Positions 36,101 through 50,150 are shown, counted from the stretch's first letter. The stretch is 64,000 nucleotides of DNA from Echinococcus granulosus (GCF_000524195.1 NW_020170388.1:1509262-1573261); one strand, 5' to 3'. Notes: generated from the sequence alone by a model not told the origin. Numbers and translations: made by a program.

Positions 36101-36995
36101 GGTTTTTCCCTTTTTTGCTGCGGTTTGCGGTTCTTTTTTTGACAAGGCATTTTTTTCACAAATGGTTGAAATTTGCTTAGACATTTGATGTTAAATTGAC
36201 GCACTTTTAACTGCAGTTTTGTAAGAAAGAGACTTTTGTAATAAAATCCACTAAATCGCTTCAATCAGGATATCGGTAGAGGTCGAACATGTTCAAACTG
36301 TTTCGTCATATTGCGGGGGAAAAATTGCCTGTATTTTCGGGTTGTTTGCACAATTGTTGCCTGGCAGCAATGTTCTATTTATTGCAGCGAGTCACTCCAT
36401 TAGCTGCACTTGAGGCCGGATTTCGAGTTATCAAAAAGCGCATCAAGCAATAAGCTAAACAAGTCTTTCTAAAGCACAAACGGTATTTTTGAAGTAAAAG
36501 TCCTTTTTTTCTGAACACTAGGGTTTCGATGATTGTCACTGGGTGAAGGACATTTGCTCATCATGAATGCTAACTGTACATTCGGATTTATTCTCGCTTG
36601 GTTAAAAGATCAAGAAGTGATCTTCGTGGGCACCAACAGTACGCGAACTTCATTGTCGTCCCTTAGGCTTTCTCTCTGCTGATTTCAGTATTTTTTATTC
36701 AGAGGAATGGGTAAAATTACTTTGGCATAGTCAGTCATATCCCCTAAACGAACTTGATTGGTGGATTTAAATGTTCTGAGGATTTTAAAGTGGTAGAAAT
36801 GGATGTGAGTCTTTGAAATAAGTTGTCAACCCTTCTGTTAGGGGCTTTCACATATTAATTCATTCACAGCATCTGCTCTTCCCCTCTTATGTTAAGTCTT
36901 AGCATTCAAGAATGGATTCCAAGGCAGCTTTTTCTTAGGATTGGGTTCCCTTTCTGTTGCCACCAATGTCGCGTCGCGAATCTTTCCTTATTTTA

Positions 36996-37086
36996 AAAGA
37001 AGCCATTATACTAGAACATAAAATGCATTGCCGACGTGCAGAAGAGTTGAGGAGTTACTGGCATGGTCTGGAGACCATATCACGAC
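36996..37086 (+). repeat. Dispersed repeat family 1, copy C (5' half)
   Basis: TGCATTGCCGACGTGCAGAA, GAGTTGAGGAGTTACTGGCA and TGGTCTGGAGACCATATC match the 5' half of copy B. The copy ends before the GCGGAAGCGCAATGG half. Confidence 0.6.
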
Positions 37087-38649
37087 CTTAAATGCCTGCA
37101 AAACAAAAACCGAGACTTTGACAAACTATTTAAGCACTACAGTAAGTCTTTAAATAAGTTGGCTGTGGAATTTTACAATATTTCCCACAGTTGTAGAGCA
37201 AAGTCTGTTTGGTGTTTTGTTATTCCAGAAGGTCATATAAACTATTTATTTTCGACTAAAAAGGCGCCATTCAAATTCAAGAATCCAAATGGTGATTTGG
37301 GTTTACTCAAAGATGCAAAAAAAATGCTGATGATGAGTTTCATACCAGTCCTGGGGGACCCTTGACGATTGGTTCGCTAGGTAGAAGGACTTCATTTAGG
37401 CTCCAACTTTGAATTCATTTAGGAAGCAAGTTTGTCGTACCAATCTACTAAAACAAAAAAATAAAAAGGAAATAGATTTGGGGATAATTCAGCCAATAGT
37501 AGATCAGGTGTTCATTGAAGTCGCCTCCTATATCTTCCCTCACCAAAACTGATATCTACTAGGGGTCCTCTCCGCTCAAACAGTTGACCAATTACTGTCG
37601 ACGCAGTAAATTAGGCTCATTGGAGGATCAAGACGAAAAATAAGGTCTCTACCATTAGGGAGTTAAGATGACTACAAATTATTAAATAATCATGTTTGCC
37701 ATGGGTGTTTCATGTGAAAAAAGAAACAAAAGCAGAGCAAAAGTTAGACTACGAAGATTAATTTTTGACTCAGGCAGGAGACACGGTTGACAGAGTGATT
37801 TGACCTTACTTTAAGAACTAAATAGACAAAGAGCCCGAGGCGAAAAAGACAACACGCAAAAGGAACTTTGAGGAGTGCGAATGTTGCAAAAACAGCCGCC
37901 AACTTGCGTGGGGGTAACAGCTGCACACCCACAAATTACCCACCGACCTCGCCCACTTACCCTTCTACCTACCGCGACGGTTGTCAGGACCTAATCTAAT
38001 TATGCAAACATACTTGAGTAACGTACTGGTCCGTCCGTTCACCCGTCCGCCCGCCTCCTTGCGCAAAGGGCAGCACAGCGGAAATAGCTGCCACTGTCAG
38101 TACCACTCTATTTGTGTGTGCATGTGCTAGCGGATGAGTAGCAAGAACCGAACAAAAACTGGAGGGGTATTCGCGGTACTTTCTTCCGCAGTGTAAATGA
38201 GAAAAAAGTTACAAAATTTTCGGTCAAGGATGAGCTTTCTTCCACATGAAGCGATGGAATTAAGTCAAGAATATCCCTTTAAATATGAGGGGTGGAAGTC
38301 ATTTAATGAGTCGTCTTTTAATACCGAAAGTTTAAAGTAAAATTTCAGGGAAAAGAGCGGTGTGGTGAGCTTAAAAGGCATAATAAAACTGGTTTTATTT
38401 ATTCAGTTTATAGTCATTAATTTACCTTTCTGTTTGCTTTCAAAACATTCGACCCATAGGTGGAGGAATGGAGGCATAAATACTGTGGTGAGTGAAGTGT
38501 TGAAGGGCACAGTGTAGTTGACATTTAAAACAGATGTCGTCCTGTTGCAACACAATGAGACAAGCTTAACTTGTTATCATCTTTCTTTCTAATCACTTTC
38601 CGTTCTAAGTCAAAGAACTTGACGAAAGTAATGACAAAGAGAGTTAAAA

Positions 38650-38764
38650 ATGCTGCAGTGGTTTCATAATTTGCTTGACCACGTGTTGAACCACGTAGAC
38701 ACCTCCGTCCCTGCATGTAGTACTTCACGCGGTGTTTGTGGCCTCCCAGTCCTCCTGTACGTTA
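38650..38764 (+). other. Candidate exon ending at a GTAAGT donor, identity unknown
   Basis: From an ATG at 38650 a GC-rich frame reads MLQWFHNLLDHVLNHVDTSV and continues to GLPVLLYV before TTA|GTAAGT (donor at 38765). Without splicing it stops at 38770-38772 after 40 codons. CTGCAG just after the ATG could also act as an acceptor. I recognise no family. Confidence 0.2.
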
Positions 38765-41700
38765 GTAAGTAGTATGTTCTCCCCCTCCCAATAATTTGGT
38801 TTGTTATCTCCTTAGAAAAGGTTTCCATGGCTACGGTGTATAGTGCACTGTTTGTTGAAGAAATTGTACAAATTCTAGCTTTTTGAGCTTTCTTTTGTGT
38901 TAAACACTTTCCAAGGTTAAGAAAATGGGAAAAGTAGTGCTTTGATGCAAAATACCCCACCACTGAATCCTGAGTGTTGCTTTTTATAAAAAAATGATTT
39001 CCTTATTATTACCTTCTACTGCGTATTTGGCTATCCTACACAAAAACTACAATTACTTCTCATTATTTTTCGTAAGGAACACTAATAAAGCCGCCTTGTG
39101 TTTGAGTAATCCGAGGGAATGAAGGCCTCTGCTTCTCCTTATATGTACGACCGCCTCCCCTTTTGTACGCCTTTATTGTAAGTAATTTTGTCGCGAGCAT
39201 TGGGCATCCGCTGAGGAAAATAAACCAACTTCACATGTGGTAGAGTGATGACTTTCAAGGTCTTATGGTGGGGAGGTTGGATATGTGTTGATATTTTGCG
39301 AATACCTCACGATCCGAGGCGACCCCCACATTGATTGCTTCCAACTTCTGCTGTGCCCAGATGATTTATTTACAACCGGTAAAGTTCATTATCCTGCATC
39401 GTCATTTGATTTCTTCTTGATGGATTTCTAATGCTTGGTGGATAACAAAAGGCAAAGTTAGCTAGACGACGTCTTTCAAAACGCGTCACCTCGCCTCGAG
39501 AAGGGATTTACCCACTATGGTCAATTGTGCCGCGGTACTTTGGGTGCTCCTCTCTTCTACCTCTAGTAGCATGACTAGAGGAAGATGTCTTATATGGAGC
39601 AATCTATATGGGTTCATGGGGCACAAGCATTTGTATCCGCCTTGGAAATTGGTGACAGCTGTTCCAACACGATGTTAATATGAACACTTCAAATTCTTCA
39701 AAAAACACTTATTTTGAAAGGTTGCGGATATGATAAGTCCCCGCATGGACAGAGACAGGCATAATGAAGTTTTAATAGCTCTCGTTGACCCCACACAGGT
39801 CACAGACGTTTGATGCCTTAACCGAGAATGAATTACGCACAGACAAGTTGCCATGGCAATGTCATTCTGGTTTTGGAACCTGGATGACATACTTTTACGG
39901 CACATCAAGTTTGTGCTTTCAGTCGTTATCCTAATTAAGTATTTTCCCAAAAGAGGGGAAAGCTAAAAACTGAAAAAATCTTTGTTTTACATATTTTGTT
40001 TAAAAGATAAATAAAATGGTTCGGAGAAGCTGATCATTAAATCCGGAAGATGTGGAGTTTGAAGATTGGTGGAATTGAGGCAAAACGTTTGGTAGAATTA
40101 CTTGTCCAAATCAGGACATGCGACAGACTCATAAACTAAGTATAACTTTCCGCTAAAAATGTGGACAAAGAAGATATTCTTGCTAAACTTATTCACACAC
40201 TCTGAGTGAAACTCAAGAAAATTTTTTGGCATTTTTGTCATTGACAGTTTGGTGGATAGCGATGGTTTTGTCTGAGGTTTTTTCAACCACCACTTTTGTA
40301 ATTCCAAAGGTGTAAGACAAAAGGGCGGTGGAAGGGGTAAACAGTTCCATCGGAATAAATTCGCTCGACAGGGGGTACAACCACTCCTTTTTTTTGAATT
40401 TTACCCATTTTAACCTTAACAGTGTGGTACAACTATATTCAATTGTAAAATCTGAGATTTTTATGTAATCATGCCCCTGTAAAAGGAACATAAATGATTA
40501 CGATGCCAAAAAGTGAATGGCAATTTGGCACCTTATTATGAGGCAATTGAGGGCAGGTCGTCTGACTGCTTTTTAAGTACTCCACCCCACCATCCCGCTT
40601 CAGTGCAATGGCTGTGATTGTAATTTAGGCAGTCTGGATGTTTACTGGTCTCTATTTTGGCGGCTGCGTTTGTGCATTTTTCAGTAGCGAGTGGTAGCCA
40701 GTTATTGTCGGAGTGAAAAGCAAGTGGAATGTTAAAAACTCATCTCAAATGGTAGACTCTCGAGTGTATTCTTCCCTCAACGACGATAGCTTACGCATTC
40801 ATGATTAAATAACTAACTACTTAATTACGTTATTTAAGTAACTTGTAGCGTTATTAACTGCTCCCACGCGGGTACAAGCGGATGCCTCAAGGGTGAAGAC
40901 GATAATTAGGCGAATCAACCGAATTCTAAAAGTACCTCCTGCTCATGTCATGACTGCAGCATCTGATGCAATAACTGAGGTTTTCTTTGTATTTTTTTCC
41001 CTTTCTTTCCTTCATTCATAAGTTATGCAAGGGGACGAAGACGATCGGGCATCCTTACAGTTTGATGCTTGACCTGTTACAAGAATGCCGAGTTTTTTGT
41101 CCTCATTGTTACGCGTTTTTGCGTGAAAGATTAGTCAACCGTTTCGGAGTTGCAGACAGAGCAATGTTTCGCCATGCAGTTTTAAGAAGAATGTTGAAAA
41201 TTTTGCCTCATTTTCCGAAACTTTTAGGTGCATCTTCCATTGAAGGGTTTGTAAAGAAGTTGTACCTGGTGCACAATGAAATGATTAAAGTATCGTTTTA
41301 GCAATTCCTCCTTAAGAAAGGTTAACTTGCTTTTTTACTTAAGATGAAAGATTTATTAACCAACAAGTACTTAGATCGTGTTTTATGGTTGAGTATCCCT
41401 TTCATTTTAGGGATAAATATGTAGGTTCTCCCTACAAAGACACCGATTACTTCCACCCCCAAGGGACTTGGTGAGTTGACTCACCAGCAATTTTCTCCGA
41501 GATTTTCTGACCCAGAGGGAGTAAACATTTTTCGAGAGATAATATATTATCCTCACAGAATTGGCTTGTAGTTGAAATATGCTTTGTTAAGATGGCTGTA
41601 AAAACATCACTTCCTGTGTTTTATAGTTTTTCGCTGTTTTATGGTCTGGAGGGAATCTTATCATCGCTGTATGGTGGAGGCTGGAAGACTAGAAGCATTG

Positions 41701-42454
41701 CTGGTATGATTCGAGCATCTATGGACGTTGGTTTTTGTATGGCAATTAGTCAGCCAGTTCTTCATCAAATACTTTATTAATGGGTGAAACTTACCCCATT
41801 CCGTTGATATCTCAACAGAAAGAAAAATGCTTTTTGACGGTATCCCTGTATTCTTTTTCCTTAGATACTTTTCACTAATTCTGTAGGCGTAATAATGGAC
41901 TAGATGCATCTAGAAAGCGCTCGTTGCACTGAACCTTTTGTAGCTGGGCCCAGTAAAGCTCAGGGCTTCTATGAAGCTACTTTTTAGTATTTAGGTCTCT
42001 TACTGCAATGCAACCACTTACCCACGATTTTTTCTTTTGAAACTTTTTACAGTTTTGTGTAAGGAGCCACCAAAGCCATGTCTCCTAGATTGAAGAGTCT
42101 AAACCGCATTCAAATAAAGAATCATCTTTTGATATCACCCTACAAAATCCCCTATCATGCTGGTAGCTAGCTCTTCCTTACATGGCAGTTGTTGATTCGC
42201 TTCAGGGGGACCTTTGATAACAACAATGGTGGGCTATTAGAGTGCCTTTCTCAAGGTCACAGGAATAGTTTTTCCCTCAGACAGGCTTCTGGCGGGTAGG
42301 CTGACTAGCTGAGAGATAAGCACAACACCGTCAGATTGATATCTCCGTTGCAGCAGAGGCTTCTGACTCAGTGCACACTTCCCCCTCTCCTTTCGCCCCC
42401 TTCTTACTTATCACACCACCACCGGTGCCGTGTTGCACTTGACAGAAGCATTGT

Positions 42455-42516
42455 GGGGAGGCGAAGAGAGGGGAGAGTAAGGAAGGGGGGACAAAATAGG
42501 GGGTGGTAGGGATGGG
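42455..42516 (+). other. G-rich tract with quadruplex potential
   Basis: G runs at 42455-42458, 42470-42473, 42485-42490, 42499-42503, 42509-42511 and 42514-42516. The last four have spacers of 8, 5 and 2 nt, close to a quadruplex-forming pattern. It lies in purine-rich low-complexity DNA with no gene nearby. Confidence 0.35.
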
Positions 42517-42910
42517 AAGACCCATTACACCTGTGTGCTTACAAGAAAACCACGCCACCACTGATGGCCAAACTAGGCCTGGCCGGGTGCTGAGTCACGT
42601 CCGAATGCAAATGTCTGGCCCCCTGTCGCCCTGTATCCTACCTCCTCTCCCTGTAGTGCCGTCAGGATATCAACGATAAACACACACACGCGCACCCAGG
42701 ACTAATTAAGTATTCCTGATTTTCACCAATGGTGAACTGAAAACCAACCATCTTTCGCACTTTTCGTACCTTTTCCTTAAAAGAACGTCTAATTTTGGGT
42801 ATGTGATGTGTTTGGGTGTCTAGCGACAAATTTGATTTCTTAAATAACTGCAAGCACCAAATTTATTCTTCAAGACGTTATAAACCGTACTTGTGTCTGG
42901 AAGTGACTTT

Positions 42911-42955
42911 GCTAGCCACATTCAGAAGAGTTTGAGGAGTTCCATGCCAGCGTCG
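42911..42955 (+). repeat. Dispersed repeat family 1, copy E (fragment)
   Basis: GCTAGCCACATTCAGAAGAG and TTTGAGGAGTTCCATGCCAG resemble GCCGACGTGCAGAAGAG and TTGAGGAGTTACTGGCATGG of copy C. It is short and the least certain member. Confidence 0.35.
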
Positions 42956-43544
42956 TGGGGAGGTCTACCCAAACACCCTCAGTGCAAATGTGATACCCAG
43001 CCTACATCAGTTTGTCGTTCCCATGGCGTCTTGTGATTTATCACCAGTATCAGTCACCACATTAGTAGTCCAAGAGGCGAAATTAATTCCAAGATGGGAG
43101 AGAAGATAATAAAATGGTATCCAATTGCCACAAATAGCACTCCAAGACTTTGATGATGGTGGTGGATCCTTTAGATTCCGATGAACCATATCTGTCATCC
43201 CTCATTCGGCAAGAAGCATTGAAAAGGAGTCATTCAGGGGGTTCGTTTAAAACTGGAAGAGGTTTCATAGCAAAGATCTTTTAATGAAGCATTAGAAAAA
43301 CAAAAAAACGCCTAGCTGAAGTGACTTGCGACTTGTAGGTATTCATTCCAAGGCCTATGCCACGTTTTGTCGTTCTCTCTGCTACTTTTTCTCTACTTTT
43401 AAACCTTGTTTCGGAAAAGGTCGGCGGAACCTGATAAGTGTGATTTGAGCTTGTCTAATTCACAGAAGTAATTTAAAATATTTGTTTTGGGCGAGGAACC
43501 AGGAAGACCCTCTAGTCCTGATCATGGGGAAATTATAACGAGTC

Positions 43545-43770
43545 AGACGTGTCAGGAGCTGTGAATGATGAAGCGATTGGTTGACAAATACGTGAAATGG
43601 GAGGAGGAGAAAGTCATGGGAGGGGTGCTAATACTACTGGGGAAATAAATCTTACCCATCCACCCACAGATGGCAATAAGCTCGAACGGCTATCAATTTG
43701 TCGTTCTTTCAGGAACGCGTCATCTGTCCATTATTTGCTGACTGACGGGCCGACACGATGAGAAATATCT
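43545..43770 (+). repeat. Dispersed repeat family 2, copy
   Basis: Aligned with 50151-50435, the blocks occur in the same order: GTGTCAGGAGC; ATTGGTTGACAAATACGTGA; GAGAAAGTCATGGGAGGGGT; ATACTACTGGGGAAAT; GATGGCAATAAGCTCGAACG; GCTATCAATTTGTCGTTCT; TGACTGACGGGCCGACACGA. The two copies are similar over at least 220 nt. Confidence 0.55.
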
Positions 43771-46700
43771 CTCTGTTTATCCCTAACCCACCCAGTAACT
43801 ATGCCCTCCATCCGTCAAAGGCACGCACCACTTCACTCACCCCTTCCCCGGACCACTGTGTTTGCCTCCTCTGTGGGTGCGGTTCTATGGCCGAAGTTGT
43901 CTACAATGAAGTACGGCTGAGATCCACCCGATAAAATGATACAACTTGAAGGTGTACAAGGAAACTTCTTCCAAAACAATCAGGTCTAGACGCTCATTTC
44001 TTACAAGAAAATGGTGAAATTCAAGCCCCATACCACTGCAAAACTTATCTGTGAAAGGATGTTTACTTTCGGATGGAAGGGAGGGAGGAAGATACAGTCC
44101 CATTTACCTCTTCGTATCCCCCCGATATTGTTCCTCCAAGTGCAGACTATAACTTTTTTGGTACCAGACTACTACATAAGTACATGAAAAATAGGACTAA
44201 CCGTTGGGGCGAAAATGAAGGAGAATGATGATGCAAATGGAGAGGTGTCTATGGCAACTTTTTTCCTTGGCTTTTAGAAACAAAATGCGTTTTATAAAGG
44301 CAGAATTTGCAGCTAGCCTGTACCTCATTGAAATAGGAGGGAGTATTAATTGTAATGGTGATTGCTTTTAGCCATTAAAGTACTTTGGGAGGGCTTCTTT
44401 ATATTTATTTCTCAGTACCATAAATTGATTTGGTTACCGCGTCTTCTTAAAGGTCTTATACAGGCGCTTTTTATTTTAGGAAAATTCCTACATCATTATG
44501 AAATTATTTTAACCCAGATTGGTGTTGGGCCTTCCAAACCATACCAATTGGATATGGTTTAGGTATTCCACTTTTTTTATGGGGGGAGCAAATAAAAGCG
44601 CTCTATGGGGACTATGATCTACAGAGTTTGAACTTTGAGTAGATACCAATATGTCTCTGGATATTTAGAAGCGCCCTCTTTACAAATCTTTAGTGATTTA
44701 TGTTCTCCTTACAAACGCAAGAGGTTACTGGGGCCTCACACAAATGAGGTTCCTCCGTCTTTCTTATAAAGTCATTATCCGACCTAGTAGTCTGTGTTTA
44801 CGTTATGGGAACGCAAGATTCCAAGTTAGGATTGTGAAAGCATAATACCGAAAGGTTGAAAAGACCCGCTTGAGCGTGTGTTTAATTAAAACTACCAACG
44901 TTCCATTGTTCAGGGCACGTCCCATCATGCCCCACTGGCGCTGGTCATCATGACAGTGCTCAAGTGCATTGACATGATGAGGGCTTGGCAACATGGGTAA
45001 TCAGAAATCTCAACGGTACCTGGGCAACACGATCTCACACACCAAGGTCAGGAGCTAAATGAGTCATTAAATTATATGAGTAGCCCCTGTCTGACCTGTC
45101 TCCTCAATAAATAATCACAACTTTTCCTACTGACAACTGCTTATAGTGTCAAACGCAATAGATACTTCTCTTCCCACTAGTGTTCTTGCTGTCAAAGAAC
45201 ACAAATTCAGGTAAATAGCTGATAAAAATGTTTTGACTCGAATGAAATGAGCTAAACACTTGAAAAACAAGGGGTTTTGTTGCTTATGGTGGTGATAATG
45301 GTTTGCAAACACTCAATTTACCCTGTTGTGACGTCTCAGACAGCTGTGATTATTCTAGGTTAAAAAGGACACTGAAGTAGTTAAATAAAACAAAAGTTGG
45401 CCTAAAAAAATTTAAATAAATTTTTACTGAAAATTTGTAACATTTTTGGGGTATTTTCGGATCTATCAAGCTTAAAATTGCCTCAAATTACCCCTATCCA
45501 TAAGAAAATTGATGAGATTAAAAGTGCATAAGTAAGTCCGAACATCTTGCATTTTCATTTTTTTAAAAATTATTCATATTATTGAAGAGTGCATTTATTT
45601 GTCTTTTCAATGTACCACATCAACCAACGCAAGGTTCCATTCGGTGCTGTAGGTCTCTTCGATAAATTCCGACTTGAATGAAATGTCATCACAAGACTTC
45701 TGTATTTAATGTTCATTTAATTTAATTTTTCTCTATTTCCTTGGTCCTATTTTTTGAATTCTGCCTTTTCGCCCAAGAAGACTTATACTTGGGGTTTTTT
45801 TCATCAACCTTCCACGAAAGACTGCCTAACATTTGGATCAACAGGGTCACGCCTGGTCCGAATTCGAGCGGTTGAGAGTGTGAGAAGATTTCACCCACAG
45901 ATTGTTGGTGGACACGTCTCCCGAAACAAAGTGTTAAAAGCTGACATAATTTGGCTTGCAATTTGGTTTTTTATCTTCTAAATCGCTTATTCTCGTCGCT
46001 GATTGGCGTGAATCATTGTCGGTTTTCGTTCCGATCGGTAGATTGTTGGACGCTTTGATCACTTAATTGGTTTCCCAAATTTTGGAGTGAAGATTTCATA
46101 AAACCACGTTAGAGTAGTCGTAAGCCTACTGACAATGAAATCTTTCAGTCAAGACAATATGCGTATTAAATGAAAAAGTAATTGGATGTATCTGGATATG
46201 CGCCTTTCTTACACAAATTAAATCCAAGGTTTGAGATAGGTTTATAATCGGTATTATGCAGGGAAAAAATGTCAGCACGGAAAGGCGGGAAAGATTATTA
46301 GAAATTGTAAAGTTGTAAGATTTTTTTACCTATCGAAGACATGCGCCTTTTAGAGGAAATACTCATCTTCTCCCTAAGTAACTGGAGGGGAAATTGAACA
46401 AGAAAAGGTTTAATGAATAAAATGGTGAAAATAGTAAGTAGGTAAAAATAAAACGGTGAAATGGTCCCATGGCTACTAAGGTTATTATGTGAGCTTGGAA
46501 TACTGTGATGCCTCCTAATTCATATTCCTGGCTCCAGAAGAATGGTTAGAGGATGGCACCATGTATAGTGGTGGTGTAGAACTTTACAAGTTATTAGCGA
46601 CTTATGGAGAAAATCAAAGGTTCTCACCTCCTTCTCTACCTCTCAGGGATAGATGAGACCATCTAAGTTACCGGGGTTGATCCACTTTCAGAAGGGTGGA

Positions 46701-49700
46701 TTAAAACAAAGTCGCATCAAAATGACTATCAGAAGGTCAAATTAAAGTGACAAAACACCTTTTGCAGTACTTTTGATTCGGTTTTTTTTTGAAGGGAAGG
46801 AGGAGGGAAATGTCCTAGCTTTTTATATCCTTATAATGATCCATCTCTCTACATTTTTGCCTTTCCAGTGATAGTCGGACCACTACCTAGTTTCTCTTCC
46901 CTTCCTTGCAATCGCGTAAAGTGTTGAACCCTTAAATTTTGCTCATCATTGCTTATGAAATGGTTTTTCTTTCTTCTTGATAAATGTTTTTCTTCTACTT
47001 TCTTGACTCCTCTGTTTTAATTACGTGTTATTCATAATTTTTTGGACCGTTTCTGCGCATCAAGCCACACCATCCTTTTGGTGGGACTTGTAGGTTGGGT
47101 GTGTTCCACTGTTTATTAGTAGTAAACAACCCTTTTTATCGTGAAAAAAAGGTGGAGTGAACAAACTGGAGATGAATTATGCAACTGTAAACCGGATGAT
47201 ATTAGGTGTAAAGCGGTCTGTCAGGTGCTTCACAAAAGGCCTTTCGCCACTGTGGCTACTTCACGGCTAAATTTTATCAGTTAGCAGTAAGTGTCTTTTC
47301 TCCCTTGACCACTTGATTAGTCATGGAGATTGGCAAGATTACCAAACATGAGTCAAGAGTTGTCCAAATCAAACCGGAATTTTAGGATTTATTTCATATC
47401 TTATCTGGTTAGTGGCTAGAAAGTAGCCTCCACAGTAGAAACACCTGTTAGTAGTACGACTGAACTCCTCTAAAACAGCATACAGAAGTTGTAAAAGCTT
47501 GCAAATTATTTTGTTTCCCATTTTTTAATTTTATCGTGAATTATGTGCTACTTATCCAGGAACGACTATTGTGCTGGGAGGCTGTGGTACACCACAACTG
47601 AGATCGTCACTGCCGTAGAAAGGTGAGACCGCCTTTGTGATGCCTTTTTGCGGCTCAAAGTCTCACCACCATCCAGACTGGGCTTAAAGCATTCGGTGTG
47701 AGGATATATTCGTGGGTATTACACCGTCGTTAATTTTAGAAATTTTCTCGTTTCTCCAACACCACACTTTTCATGAACGCAATTCCCCAGTTGTCCGTCA
47801 TTTTGATTAGCTGATGATTACAAACACGATTTTTTAGGTCTGTAAAATCAAAAGTACGGTCCTGACTTAGATATCTTATGCAGATAAGAGTGAGTTGAAT
47901 TGTGGGATTTCCACATCTAGCTGAGTCACTTCAGAGACTCCTTTGATAAAAACATTATGCATGCAAAGTTGAACTGCTTCAAAGATGTGAAAGTAACTCT
48001 GCGGCAAGTCCTATTTTCGTGTTACGCGACCCAGAGAAGAGACCAGTTTTCCATCCAAAGTGTAGCCTCTCTCCCCCTCCCTCGTCCACCCACCCCTGCA
48101 TGACATGTTGACAGGCCGACCACACACGGGTTGAGTTCTCGTGTGCCCTAGTTCAGCCTCCCCCCCTCCACCTCCTCCACCCACTCACTGCTATACTGAG
48201 TCTGTACTGATTATGCGACCATGAGTGAGGAAAAAAAGGAGTGACTGATTGGCAGTGACGACGGTATTCCAACACTTGTGGGAATGGACTCGACTCATTC
48301 AACAATTCAGGGAGTTGGGTTGTGCTCGAAACCACTCAATGATTATTTTTTGACTAGAAAAGGAAGGAATTAACATGGATATTGCACTTTAAATCTTTTC
48401 ATTGGTCTTGATAAGTTAAAGTGGTGAGGAGGAGCATATAGGAATAACGTGTCGAAGGTCTAGGAGGCCACTTAACTTGACCCGATTACCATACTGCTTG
48501 GAAGCAGGGTGGAAGCACACTAAAGCACCAGCGTAATTAAGCAGATGCATATAAAAACAAAAAAATCTCATCACTGCAGGAGGAATAAACACAAAAAAAC
48601 CAAAATCGTACCTTATTTCCCATTTCTGATTGCAAATTTGGGTCCATCTCTACTTTTGCTATGTAGTTCGCTTTCAAATTCGTGATCGCCCAAGGCGTCG
48701 AAGTACACTTTATGGCAAAAGAGTAGGTCTCTACACAATCTCCCAAGGAGGAGAGCAGATATTCCCGTGGGCGTTGCATATTCCACAACATTTAAAATGC
48801 CTCTGGCATTTTCGATCACCATTGTACGTGTCTTACAGAGAAGGTGTGAAGATCAGTGTGGTCCCAAAGAAGAAATATCACTTTTACGAAGGAGTGAATC
48901 ACAGCTTTTGGGCTGGGGAGGAGATGTAACGGGTGAATAGCTTAAAAGGCGGAAGAAGCATAACCGGTGTCCACAATAATTACTCTCCCTCTACTCTTCC
49001 CTTTTTGGTGGAAGAGGTTACTAAAAAAAGGGCAAAGTGGGTAGCGGTATCGCCATAACTTACCTAATGCTCCCAAGGGTCGGCTTTCGGTAATGCCGAT
49101 GGTTAAATGTACCATCTGGGGTAGGTGACTTGTGTAAAGGTCTGCATTTCATAATTTTATCAAATGAATTGGAAAATAGCACCTTTGAGAAGTGCTATAT
49201 ATTAATTATTTGCAGGGATAGAGCTTTTTATATTCTTGAATAAATAGAACGATCACTATCCCCCCACCCCCTTTTCTCTAATAATAAGAGTCCAGAATGA
49301 TTGCTCAAATTTTGAAGGTGTACTTTTTCATTCAGGTTCCATAGTCATGGAGAGGCAGCAGCGATGAGACCTTGATTTTGAGAAAGTGCTTTTTCGGCAA
49401 CCATCATGACAACATCTTATTTAAACTACTTCAAGATGGAGGAGCTGGAAGACTAATTGGGCACCGACTAGTGGGTTGATCAAACCGTACTAGTGAAAAC
49501 AATACCAAGTTACTCGAACCTGGACCTTGAAACTGCTCTAATGTCGGTGTTTAGATGGTCACATCAGGTCTACTATCGTGGGACAAAAAATGACAAAATT
49601 AACAATTTCTGCTGTTTTTACTGTCATTCCTAACGTAAGCTGCCAGATGAAATTCTCCTTATTTTTCCTTATTAGAGAAAAATGTAAGGGTGCTTTTTAC

Positions 49701-50150
49701 GCTTTAAAACTGATAAATTTGAAAGAATTTTCGAATTACCATGGTCGATAGTTAAAGAAGAGCTCCTCGACTACTACCTGCTCAAAAAGATTTGTAAATT
49801 TCTCCGTACAGCCTGCTACAGCGACTTACAACTCGAGACTCGTATATATGTATACACTACAAGATGGAAGCATACGTCAGTGTCACCACTCTACCTTTTA
49901 TTGTGATTTCCACTACCCTTCTCTGCCTTGTAACCCTCTATTTTTAAAATATTCGGTGGTCCTAGTTCAAGCTTATCTGCTTGTCCGGGTTCCAAAATCA
50001 CATCCACTTGCTCTCCGTACAATAGTTGGAGAAATGTTTAAAAACATTCAATTCTCTTAATAAAACAATTAAAGATAAATTCGTCGAATGTAGGAAGGGC
50101 CTCTAATCTAAATCGGAATGAAGTGCAACAAGTCGACATCTACTTGCCAA

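Larger units (their letters stand above)
34867..38649 (+). other. No gene recognised; decayed repeats
   Basis: Holds a pair of related segments at 35391-35440 and 36047-36100 and one family 1 repeat at 36996-37086. The 100-codon open frame at 37063-37365 starts inside that repeat and is not credible as a gene. Confidence 0.6.

Noticed and set aside
37063..37365. 100-codon frame on the + strand
   Set aside because: It begins inside dispersed repeat copy C and has no recognised domain. A GTAAGT at 37142 lies within it, but no matching acceptor or partner exon was found.
40987..41301. 104-codon + strand frame with a Cys-pair and basic C-terminal half
   Set aside because: Looks somewhat protein-like, but has no splice sites, no recognised family, and a chance-compatible length.
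46861..46920. Pyrimidine tract and CTTTCCAG acceptor-like site
   Set aside because: Every frame after it stops quickly or shows no coding character.
47231..47287. Frame ASQKAFRHCGYFTAKFYQLA before a GTAAGT donor
   Set aside because: The upstream AG has no pyrimidine tract and the reading is short and matches nothing I know.
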